In this document: positions 1 through 6,294 of the stretch, one piece after another
Layout: every line of letters begins with the position of its first letter
How positions within the stretch are numbered: position 1 is the first letter of the stretch
Assembly: GCA_002308795.1 (NCBI GenBank)
Contig: DBVV01000007.1
Span: forward strand, 1-12,020
Reading direction: 5' to 3'
Source: Mageeibacillus sp. UBA1255
GTDB taxonomy: Bacteria; Bacillota; Clostridia; UBA1212; UBA1255
DNA length: 12,020 bases
Notes under the pieces: model-generated
Seen by the model: the letters and a program-made list of their open reading frames with translations, nothing else
Databases searched by the model: none
What the model was told of the DNA's origin: nothing
Made by a program: the position numbers and the translations under genes

Positions 1-254
1 TATAAATTTAGGAAGTACGAAATTTGGCAAATCTTGCAAAACTGGTCTTGATATGTTTGAAGCCCCGTTTCCGGCCTGAAATAGAGCGAGCTCCGCTTAA
101 AAAGACATACCAAATTCTGAATATCAAGCTTTTGGTATGTCTCGGGCTCTGTCTCTGGCTTGAAAATGAGCGAGCTCCGCCCGAAAAGACATACCAAATT
201 CTGAATATCAAGCTTTTGGTATGTCTCAGGCTCTGTCTGCGATCCAAAAATGAG
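1..254. repeat. Array of 84-bp repeats with internal palindrome
   Basis: Two near-identical units begin with GAGCGAGCTCCGC at 84 and 168, a period of exactly 84 bp. A diverged copy occupies about 1-83: its last 36 bases match the end of unit 1 at roughly 25 positions. Each full unit holds an inverted repeat, AGACATACCAAA (103-114 in unit 1) and TTTGGTATGTCT (131-142), around a 16-nt loop. The array can be read as a short repetitive ORF on either strand, but that is a by-product of the repeat. It ends about 70 bp before the small membrane-protein ORF. It resembles a dispersed intergenic palindromic element; no family is recognised. Confidence 0.85.
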
Positions 255-324
255 ATATGTGTCCATATAATTTACGATTTATGGAGTAGAGCCAGGAGTA
301 AACAGTGGCTTGACGATATGAATT

Positions 325-663
325 ATGATAAGTACAATAATGTCATACGGCAGCGCCGAGTTTACGTATACGGTCAATGTTGACCCCGCTCCCGCAAAAA
401 AAGCGCCTGACGCGGACAATACCGCGGCCGCTTCGTCCGATCAGTCCCCGGCTGCTTCGTCGGATCCGTCCCCAGCCGCTTCGTCCGATCAGTCCCCGGT
501 TGCTTCGTCCGATCCGTCCGGAAACGGCGACCCGCACAGCCGGACCGTGCACAACTCCGGCAGGACCGCCACGATCGTCATCGGCGCCGTTTGCGCAGCT
601 ACGACCGTGGCGGTTGCCGCCGTCCTGATCATCAAAGCGCATAACATAAGGAAAACCAAATGA
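325..663 (+). CDS. Small repeat-containing membrane protein, probably the 3' remnant of a surface-protein gene
   Basis: The 112-residue product is not recognised. Residues 9-19 (GSAEFTYTVNV) look like the last strand of an extracellular beta-sandwich domain. Then comes a Ser/Asp/Pro/Ala-rich spacer with about four copies of an eight-residue unit (SSDQSPAA or SSDPSPAA), and a C-terminal membrane span around residues 82-104 followed by a basic tail (IRKTK). This is the layout of the end of a cell-surface protein: ectodomain, flexible stalk, anchor. A TGA at 319-321 lies directly before the first ATG in frame, and there is no ribosome site at a useful distance (AGGAG at 294-298 is too far). There is no signal peptide either, so the gene has probably lost its 5' part. 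Its stop overlaps the next start (ATGA, 660-663), so the two were probably one operon. ATG at 340 is an alternative start. Confidence 0.55.
   Translation: MISTIMSYGSAEFTYTVNVDPAPAKKAPDADNTAAASSDQSPAASSDPSPAASSDQSPVASSDPSGNGDPHSRTVHNSGRTATIVIGAVCAATTVAVAAVLIIKAHNIRKTK
430..521 (+). repeat. 24-bp coding tandem repeat, about 3.8 copies
   Basis: Units starting GCTTCGTC at 430, 454, 478 and 502 follow an exact 24-bp period and encode the Ser-Asp-(Gln/Pro)-Ser-Pro-(Ala/Val)-Ala-Ser stalk of the small membrane protein. Gln and Pro units alternate at the same codon (CAG/CCG). Because the period is a multiple of three, copy number can change stalk length without breaking the frame. Confidence 0.9.
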
Positions 664-2789
664 AGCGAGGCAGAAGAATAATGAGTTTGTTTTTATTGAC
701 CGCGCTGCTGTCCGGAGTGCTTCCCGCGTGCAGCCCCGGCGTACCGGCCGGCGGAAACGGCGCTGAATTGCTGTACGGTTATAAATTGTCCGATCAGCGC
801 GGCCCGGGTATCTACCACGGTATGGTGCAGAAGCAGAAAACGCTGAACAGATACATTGCGATGCTGGAAGATCTGTCCACGCTGCCGGTGTCGTTTATCT
901 ACGACGGCATAGAGTTCCGCGGGCTGGATACGGGTAAAAACGGCGCGTTCAAAGAGAAGTCCCGCCGTACGACCCTGTCTGAGGACGGACGCAAAGTATC
1001 CACCGCGATCGATCTGTCGTTCCGGGACAGCATAGCAGTTACGCTGGAAACGGCGATCTACCCGGACTACTGTGCGTACGAATGGACGGTCTGGTTTGAA
1101 AACAAAGGTTCTGCCGAAACGGCGGTGCTGGAAGACCTGTACTCGGCGGATATGGTGTTAGAGGGGGCGGATCCGGTGCTGAAGGGCATTTACGGTGACG
1201 GCGGCATTAAAAACGGCTGCCCGTATGAGCCCTACGAAATCCCGCTTACCAAGGGCAAAAAAGTGTCGATGACGCCCGAGACCGGCCGCTCCACATACAA
1301 TTATTTTCCGTATTTCAATCTGCAATACGGCAACGGCGACAAATTTGCGGCAATCGGCTGGCCGATAATGTGGGGCGCGACGTTCGAGCTTGTTGATGGC
1401 GCGGCTGACGGCGGTACGGAAGGGCTGCGGTTCAGGGCGGGGCAAAAGTCATTTTCCACCACGCTGAAGCCCGGTGAAAAGATCCGCACGCCGATGACCG
1501 TGCTGCTGGACTACGACGGGAGGGTCGACAGCGTTGCCGCTAACCTGTGGCGCCACTGGTTCATTGACTGCAACATGCGCAGACCCGGCGGAGAGCTGTT
1601 CGAGCCCAACATTTCCGGCTGCACTTCCGGCATGTACGGCGAGATGGTTGCCGCCAACGAAGCGAATCAGATCGAAGCCATACAGACCTATCTTAGCCAC
1701 GACGTGCCGCTCACATACTGGTGGATGGACGCGGGCTGGTATTTCGAGTACGGCGAAAAATCGTTGGACGTCTGGCTGCCCACGGGTACCTGGATGGTGG
1801 ATACCAAACGCTTCCCGACCAGATTTAAGGCAATCAGCGACCTCGCGGCGGCGCACGATATGAAGAAGCTGCTCTGGTTCGAGCCAGAGGTGGTGCGGCT
1901 GGAGGAGCGGCTGCGCGACGCGGACAACGGCATTCCCGCCCGCTTTATGCTGGACAGCGTACTGGCCAACATGGGCGATCCGGAATTCATCGACTGGATT
2001 GTGGAGCGCGTTTCGGGCATCATCACCGAGGGCGGCATTTCGTTGTACCGGCAGGATTACGGCATTAACCCCGCGGGCAATTTTATGGCTCAGAACACGC
2101 CGGGCCGCACCGGCATTATAGAAAACAAATACGCGCAGGGCTACTACGCGTACTGGGACAAACTGATCGAGCGTTTCCCCGGCATGATGATCGATTCCTG
2201 CGCGGCAGGCGGCGGCCGCAACGACATTGAAAGCATGCGCCGGGCGGTACCGCTCCACAAGACCGACTACGACTACACGAACAACGAGGATAAGCAGAGC
2301 ATGCACATGGCGCTGTACGCCTGGTTCCCGTATTTCGGGTCGAATCTGGTGGGCGGGACGGTGGATCCGTACATTATGCGCACCAACTACACGCCGTGGG
2401 TCAACATGAGTCTCTCGATCGATTCCCGCACGCTTAAATGGAACACACTGAGCAGTTATTTGCAGGAATGGACGCAGCTCAGCAGCTGCATCTACAGCGA
2501 TTACTATCCGCTCACCGGCTGGTCGCGCGGCAGGACCGAATGGCGCGCGTGGGAGTTTTATTCACCCGAGACCGGCGAGGGCTTCGCGGAGTTTTTCCGC
2601 CCGGATGAAGCGCCGCAGGATTCGCTCCATGTGACGCTCAAAGGGCTGGAACCGGCGGCAACATACGCGGTCCGCGATCTGGACACCGGCATCGTAACGC
2701 GTGCAACCGGGCAGGAACTGACGGAGCAGGGGATTGAACTTACGCTGAAGCCGCGGTCAACGGCAGTTTTGACCATTAGAAGAGAATGA
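660..2789 (+). CDS. Alpha-galactosidase, glycoside hydrolase family 36, predicted lipoprotein
   Basis: This enzyme releases terminal alpha-linked galactose from raffinose-type oligosaccharides or galactomannan side chains. At 709 aa it has the usual GH36 length. Residues 1-24 form a lipoprotein signal with lipobox LPAC (Cys24), so the mature protein should be anchored outside the membrane. The N-terminal beta-domain carries the GRSTYNYFPYFNLQ and AIGWP motifs. The TIM barrel has YWWMDAGWY (353-361), LLWFEPE (404-410), the nucleophile Asp466 in YRQDYG, CxxGxGR starting at Cys514, and Asp536 in HKTDYDY, 22 residues after that Cys. The last spacing matches the known acid/base of GH36 enzymes. 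The C-terminal beta-domain ends with TAVLTIRRE. The start at 660 has a weak AGGA upstream and overlaps the previous stop; ATG 681 is possible but would shorten the positive N-region. Family assignment is very sure; exact substrate is not known. Confidence 0.93.
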   Translation: MKRGRRIMSLFLLTALLSGVLPACSPGVPAGGNGAELLYGYKLSDQRGPGIYHGMVQKQKTLNRYIAMLEDLSTLPVSFIYDGIEFRGLDTGKNGAFKEKSRRTTLSEDGRKVSTAIDLSFRDSIAVTLETAIYPDYCAYEWTVWFENKGSAETAVLEDLYSADMVLEGADPVLKGIYGDGGIKNGCPYEPYEIPLTKGKKVSMTPETGRSTYNYFPYFNLQYGNGDKFAAIGWPIMWGATFELVDGAADGGTEGLRFRAGQKSFSTTLKPGEKIRTPMTVLLDYDGRVDSVAANLWRHWFIDCNMRRPGGELFEPNISGCTSGMYGEMVAANEANQIEAIQTYLSHDVPLTYWWMDAGWYFEYGEKSLDVWLPTGTWMVDTKRFPTRFKAISDLAAAHDMKKLLWFEPEVVRLEERLRDADNGIPARFMLDSVLANMGDPEFIDWIVERVSGIITEGGISLYRQDYGINPAGNFMAQNTPGRTGIIENKYAQGYYAYWDKLIERFPGMMIDSCAAGGGRNDIESMRRAVPLHKTDYDYTNNEDKQSMHMALYAWFPYFGSNLVGGTVDPYIMRTNYTPWVNMSLSIDSRTLKWNTLSSYLQEWTQLSSCIYSDYYPLTGWSRGRTEWRAWEFYSPETGEGFAEFFRPDEAPQDSLHVTLKGLEPAATYAVRDLDTGIVTRATGQELTEQGIELTLKPRSTAVLTIRRE

Positions 2790-2797
2790 GTTACATT

Positions 2798-2950
2798 GTG
2801 CATAATCAAAAAAATACCATCTGGTATACCTGCGCATAATCGAAAAATAACCGGTTGGCATACCTGCGCATAATCAAAAAATAACTGGTTCGTATCCTTG
2901 CGTATAATCAAAAAATAGATTATAATATGCGCATAATCAAAGAATGATAG
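2798..2950 (+). repeat. Five tandem 34-bp repeats upstream of ATPase 1
   Basis: Copies start at 2798, 2832, 2866, 2900 and 2929 (spacing 34, 34, 34, 29). The conserved core is GCGCATAATCAAAAAATA, with small changes (GTGC in copy 1, GCGT in copy 4). The first three copies share a second half around CYGGTTYGYATACCT; the last two are shortened or altered where the putative promoter lies. The array begins 8 bp after the alpha-galactosidase stop and ends 50 bp before the ATPase start. Copies are contiguous without unique spacers, so this is not CRISPR. It looks like an iteron or multi-site operator. Confidence 0.9.
2898..2926 (+). promoter_or_regulatory. Putative promoter of ATPase 1 inside the repeat array
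   Basis: A perfect -10 box TATAAT (2921-2926) stands 17 bp from TTGCGT (2898-2903), a weak -35 made of the junction of repeat copies 3 and 4. Copy 5 starts three bases after the -10. A protein bound to the repeats would cover the promoter. The -35 match is poor, so this is tentative. Confidence 0.45.
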
Positions 2951-2999
2951 TGCACTGAATGCGCGTATTATCATTTGCTTGCGGTTAGGAGGATAAACA

Positions 3000-4358
3000 G
3001 TGATCTTAAAAAGAAAAATATACTCAAAATTACTTGCGTGGAAAGAAGAATGCGACGGAAACAGAGCACTGCTTGTTGAAGGCGCAAGACGTATAGGAAA
3101 ATCGACGATCTGCGAGGAGTTTGGAAAGAATGAATACGAGACCTGTTTAGTAATAGATTTTGCGAAACAGGATAAAGACGTAGAAGGGTATTTTGATCAA
3201 CATCTAAACGACCTTGACACCTTCTTTATGCTTCTTGGGACACATTACGGGAAAAAGCTGACAAAGCGAAATACTCTGATCATATTTGACGAAGTGCAGC
3301 GCTTTCCGAGGGCACGTGAAGCCATCAAGTATCTGGTGGCAGACGGAAGATATGATTACATTGAAACGGGCTCGCTAATTTCAATCAAAGAGAATGTGGC
3401 GAATATTGTGATCCCGTCTGAAGAGCGTAGCATTAAAATGTATCCTCTTGATTTTGAAGAATTTGCATGGGCTTTAGGCGAGGGACTGCTGATCGATTAT
3501 ATAAGAGATTGTTTTGCAAAGAAAGCGCCATTGGAAAGGGCATTGCATAACAGGGCAATGCTGCTGTTCAAACAATATATGCTTGTCGGCGGCATGCCTA
3601 AATCTGTAGTGTCGTTTATAGAAGACAATAAAGATTTTACATCGTCGGATATTGAAAAAAGAGATATACTAAAGCTCTATCGGAATGATATCATGAAGAT
3701 AAAGGCTCAGTACAGATCGAAAGTTCTAGCAATATTTGACCAGATCCCTGGGCTTCTGTCAAAGCACGAGAAGAGGGTCGTGTTTAAAGATATCAAGGAA
3801 GGAAGTTATTCGGATCAATACAGTGATGCCTTTTTCTGGTTGGATGATTCTATGATATGCAATGAATGCTTTGCCACTAATGATCCAAATGTTGGATTGT
3901 CGATCAACGAAGACCGGACTCTTGTAAAGTGCTATATGGGTGATACAGGGCTTCTGTTAAGTCACGCCTTTGATGAAAATGAACTTCTTGAAAACGCGGT
4001 TTATGGTCAAATATTAAATGACAAACTATCACTGAACGAAGGAATGCTTTACGAGAATGTAATCGCACAAATGCTGGTATCAAAAGGTCATAAGCTATAT
4101 TTTTACACACATTATTCTAAGGAAAAGCATCGGAATGACATAGAAATCGATTTTCTCATTTCAAATAACAGCAAGATGAAATACAAGATGTTTCCTATTG
4201 AAGTCAAATCCGGAAAGAATTATACGCTTACATCTCTGACAAGATTTATTGAGAAGTATAAATCGCGAATAGGAGAAGGTTTTATTATCCATCCTCGTAA
4301 TTTAATGATCAAAGGTGGAATTATCTGTATACCGCCATATATGACAATGTGCTTATAA
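3000..4358 (+). CDS. AAA-type ATPase with DUF4143 / PD-(D/E)XK-like C-terminus (ATPase 1)
   Basis: This 452-aa protein belongs to the COG1373-like ATPase group, whose cellular role is not established. The N-terminal nucleotide-binding domain has Walker A GARRIGKS (28-35), Walker B LIIFDE (93-98, Asp97 Glu98) and a sensor-like YIETGS. The C-terminal part has FYTHYSKEK, then IEIDFLI with Asp384 and PIEVKSGK with Glu401 and Lys403, the pattern of a PD-(D/E)XK nuclease fold; cleavage activity is not implied by this alone. The start is GTG at 3000, set by a strong AGGAGG at 2987-2992 seven bases before it. It is a lone gene, A+T-richer than the alpha-galactosidase before it and the remnant after it, which suggests acquisition. 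A five-copy repeat array lies upstream. No partner gene is visible. Confidence 0.9.
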   Translation: MILKRKIYSKLLAWKEECDGNRALLVEGARRIGKSTICEEFGKNEYETCLVIDFAKQDKDVEGYFDQHLNDLDTFFMLLGTHYGKKLTKRNTLIIFDEVQRFPRAREAIKYLVADGRYDYIETGSLISIKENVANIVIPSEERSIKMYPLDFEEFAWALGEGLLIDYIRDCFAKKAPLERALHNRAMLLFKQYMLVGGMPKSVVSFIEDNKDFTSSDIEKRDILKLYRNDIMKIKAQYRSKVLAIFDQIPGLLSKHEKRVVFKDIKEGSYSDQYSDAFFWLDDSMICNECFATNDPNVGLSINEDRTLVKCYMGDTGLLLSHAFDENELLENAVYGQILNDKLSLNEGMLYENVIAQMLVSKGHKLYFYTHYSKEKHRNDIEIDFLISNNSKMKYKMFPIEVKSGKNYTLTSLTRFIEKYKSRIGEGFIIHPRNLMIKGGIICIPPYMTMCL

Positions 4359-4403
4359 ACTATCAATTATAACGAAGGGACAATATCCTTACGAAGTGAA
4401 ACT

Positions 4404-4637
4404 CCGGACAACATGGCCGCAGGTCCTTCTTCGTACGGTATGACCGATACGATGGGCCGTATGCACTCCGACGCTCAGTTCGCCGGTTCGTCCTCCGTGC
4501 CTGCGCACGTAGAGATGATGGGCCTGATCGGCATGGGCAATAACCCGATGGTCGGCGCTACCGTGGCCGTGGCCGTCGCGGTGGAAGAGGCAATGCGTGA
4601 GAAGCCCGTTTTCAAGCCGGGCCGCGCGCTTAAGTAA
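4404..4637 (+). pseudogene. C-terminal remnant of a GGGtGRT-family protein
   Basis: From PDNMAAGP onward to EEAMREKP the sequence reads like the C-terminus of the GGGtGRT family, proteins of about 330 aa of unknown function that are common in Clostridia. The assignment is from memory of the family's conserved tail (SSYGMTDTMGRMHSDAQ, SSSVPAHVEMMG). Only about 77 residues remain. The frame stays open upstream to the ATPase stop at 4356-4358, but 4359-4403 encodes nothing family-like and the name-giving glycine-rich GGGtGRT segment is missing. There is no ribosome site before ATG 4413. The segment is G+C-rich, like the alpha-galactosidase and unlike ATPase 1. The 5' part occurs nowhere else in the window. 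The best reading is a gene truncated when the ATPase segment arrived. Translation of a short peptide from 4413 to 4637 cannot be excluded. Confidence 0.75.
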
Positions 4638-4669
4638 GCATTAATTTTTGCTGATAGTAAAAACGATCG

Positions 4670-4713
4670 CACACGTCATTTTGAGAAAATCAGGATGACG
4701 TGTGGATTATTTT
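4670..4713 (+). terminator. Rho-independent terminator of the GGGtGRT gene
   Basis: A perfect 10-bp stem CACACGTCAT (4670-4679) / ATGACGTGTG (4695-4704) with a 15-nt loop is followed by GATTATTTT. It lies 33 bp after the remnant's stop, so it is probably the original terminator of the truncated gene. It now also insulates the toxin-antitoxin promoter. Confidence 0.7.
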
Positions 4714-4714
4714 A

Positions 4715-4743
4715 TTGATTTCTACGAATAATTGATCTATAAT
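4715..4743 (+). promoter_or_regulatory. Promoter of the toxin-antitoxin operon
   Basis: TTGATT (4715-4720) and a perfect TATAAT (4738-4743) are separated by exactly 17 bp, a good housekeeping-sigma promoter. Transcription should start near 4750, inside the palindrome that follows. Confidence 0.7.
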
Positions 4744-4744
4744 T

Positions 4745-4764
4745 AAGTAGGGAATTCCCTACTT
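4745..4764. promoter_or_regulatory. 20-bp perfect palindromic operator of the VapBC pair
   Basis: AAGTAGGGAATTCCCTACTT is a perfect palindrome. It begins one base after the -10 box and covers the expected transcription start. AbrB-type antitoxins usually bind such sites and repress their own operon, with the toxin as co-repressor. That role is inferred from position and symmetry. Confidence 0.7.
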
Positions 4765-4789
4765 TCCAGGTGAATCAGGAGGTGAAACA

Positions 4790-5062
4790 ATGCTGGCAAA
4801 CACATTTGTTGACAACGCAAAGGTCATGTCAAAAGGGCAAATAACGATTCCAAAGGACGTACGCAACGTTCTCGGCGTTTCAAGCGGCGATCGTGTATCC
4901 TTTATTGTTGAAGGAAACACAGTCCGTATCGTCAATTCTGCTGTTTACGCCATGCAAATGCTTCAAAGCGAGCTGGCCGGCGAAGCACAACGAATCTGCT
5001 TAACATCAGATGATGCTGTTATGGATATGGTTAAAGAAATCAGGAGTTCTAATAGATCATGA
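4790..5062 (+). CDS. AbrB/SpoVT-type antitoxin (VapB-like)
   Basis: This 90-residue protein should be the antitoxin of the PIN ribonuclease encoded next. Residues about 9-50 form a swapped-hairpin AbrB DNA-binding domain, with the family signature KVMSKGQITIPKDVRNVLGV followed by GDRVSFIVEGNTVRI. The remainder (51-90) is helical in character and would wrap the toxin. ATG 4790 is preceded by AGGAGGT (4777-4783) at six bases. The stop overlaps the toxin start by four bases (ATGA, 5059-5062), which couples translation and keeps the stoichiometry. A palindromic operator lies just upstream. The family is clear; the name VapB rests on the PIN partner. Confidence 0.88.
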   Translation: MLANTFVDNAKVMSKGQITIPKDVRNVLGVSSGDRVSFIVEGNTVRIVNSAVYAMQMLQSELAGEAQRICLTSDDAVMDMVKEIRSSNRS

Positions 5063-5463
5063 GAGTATTTATTGATACTAATGTCCTCATTTCTGCTGCT
5101 CTGAATCCTGACAGTGTCCCTTTTCATGCATATGTAAAAGCGACATCTTATCCAAATCATGGCATTATCTGCGAGCAGAACATTGACGAGATGAGACGCA
5201 TTTTCAAAAAGAAGCTTCCGAACAAATTGACTTCTTTGGAACGATTTTTAGAAATAGCTCTGTTGACATTAGATTTGGTACCTGTTCCAACCGAGGAACA
5301 ATCGGCAGAAAAGCAGATCCGCGACGTTGCCGATCGTACGCTTTTTAGAGCAGCCTTTGTTGCCGGGGCAGATATTATAGTTACCGGTGACAAGGATCTT
5401 CTGGAGTCAGGTATTGACGATCCGAAGATAATGACACCAGCGGAGTTTATTGGCTCTGTTTAA
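5059..5463 (+). CDS. PIN-domain ribonuclease toxin (VapC-like)
   Basis: This 134-aa single-domain protein is a PIN-fold, metal-dependent RNase. Visible acidic positions are Asp6 in VFIDTN, Glu44 in IDEMRRIF, Asp89/Asp92 in IRDVADR, and Asp111/Asp113 in IVTGDKDLL; all usual catalytic positions are therefore present and the enzyme looks active. Toxins of this type cut tRNA or rRNA when the labile antitoxin is lost. It overlaps the antitoxin by ATGA. The pattern (RDVADRTLFRAAFVAGADIIVTGDKDLL, positions 88-115, in outline) fits the PIN_3 type of toxin. The RNA target cannot be told from sequence. Confidence 0.88.
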   Translation: MRVFIDTNVLISAALNPDSVPFHAYVKATSYPNHGIICEQNIDEMRRIFKKKLPNKLTSLERFLEIALLTLDLVPVPTEEQSAEKQIRDVADRTLFRAAFVAGADIIVTGDKDLLESGIDDPKIMTPAEFIGSV

Positions 5464-5559
5464 CTCCTCCTTAACACAAAAAGCGCACTTCATTATTGAA
5501 AAAACAACCACTTTACGAAAAGCATTATTTAATACTTGACCGGAAGGGGGTTCAATGAT

Positions 5560-6033
5560 ATGAAAAAGAGGATCTTAGGCGCTGTCATTATGTTCATCGC
5601 TGTTTGCCCGGCCGTATTGGTAGTCTTTACGCAGATCCGTTACTCACGAATCAGAGAAACAGAGGCTGAGACAATTGTCGCTGGTTACCTGGATTCGCGG
5701 ATCGAAGGTAATCCATCCAGCGCGCTCGTGATCCATTGCACCGGTCAAAAACCGATGAAAGTGCTGTGGGATTGTGCCACAGTTGCAGACGCATTGAAAA
5801 GTGTCGGTGAGGGCGAAGAACTCACTGTAAAAATCCATCCCAGGGGACAATACGTCATAAGCATTCGCTGTGGCGAGAGGACAATATTGTCGTTTGATTC
5901 GTCGCTGAGGTCAATGCGCACCGAACGGAACGGATTCCTGATGATCGCGCTGGCGTGCTATTTGCTGTTGATTCTGTTATGGATCTCGCCGTTTCTACAG
6001 AAACGGGCGGCGCGGCATCGAAGCGATCCGTGA
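5560..6033 (+). CDS. Hypothetical protein with two membrane spans
   Basis: The family is not recognised. The 157-aa product has an N-terminal span at about residues 5-24 after MKKR, an extracytoplasmic or cytoplasmic middle of about 95 residues with short beta-like stretches (TVKIHPRGQYVISIRCGERTI), and a second span at about 125-145 followed by a basic tail QKRAARHR. By the positive-inside rule both ends should be cytoplasmic and the middle outside. ATG 5560 is chosen because GGAAGGGGG (5542-5550) lies nine bases before it; a TTG at 5536 would add eight residues but has no ribosome site. It stands alone between the toxin-antitoxin pair and a convergent operon. The middle segment has two cysteines (in IHCTG and WDCAT) plus one in IRCGE. 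Confidence 0.7.
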   Translation: MKKRILGAVIMFIAVCPAVLVVFTQIRYSRIRETEAETIVAGYLDSRIEGNPSSALVIHCTGQKPMKVLWDCATVADALKSVGEGEELTVKIHPRGQYVISIRCGERTILSFDSSLRSMRTERNGFLMIALACYLLLILLWISPFLQKRAARHRSDP

Positions 6034-6294
6034 CAAGATACTGACAACGAGAAAAGAGAATGACTCTGATCCGCGGTAATGCAGTGCTTGAAAAAGCCGT
6101 GTACGACTTTATTAAAGCATGACATAATGTGTGCACCCATTCTTAAAACGTTTGTTAACGTTGACAATTATTTTTACTTTAATAAATCATCAAAAAAGCG
6201 GCTCTCTGATGACTTTTTACTTCCAGTGATTTTAACATATCACTTCATATCAAGTCAAATTCTCACAAGCAGCGCGGGCTCTGCCCATGAAACG
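6034..6294. other. Convergent intergenic region, no gene seen
   Basis: This stretch separates two convergent genes. The only structure is a weak hairpin, TCATCA (6187-6192) / TGATGA (6207-6212), followed by CTTTTT on the plus strand, which could end transcription from the two-span membrane protein gene. The stem is only 6 bp with a 14-nt loop, so it is doubtful. Short ORFs here have no ribosome site. Confidence 0.4.

Noticed and set aside
8..383. ORFs on both strands through the 84-bp array
   Set aside because: Their repetitive peptides (such as RHTKSLIFRIWYVF) come from reading the palindromic repeat; there is no ribosome site.
1449..2306. 285-residue antisense ORF inside the alpha-galactosidase gene
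   Set aside because: It is a shadow of a G+C-rich coding strand; the sense protein carries all GH36 motifs and the antisense product none that I recognise.
2798..2950. CRISPR-like array before ATPase 1
   Set aside because: Units are contiguous, there are no unique spacers of normal length, and no cas genes are present; a multi-site operator or iteron fits better.
4670..4713. Attachment site or small RNA at the 10-bp inverted repeat
   Set aside because: Its position after a stop codon and the T-rich tail make a simple terminator the better explanation.
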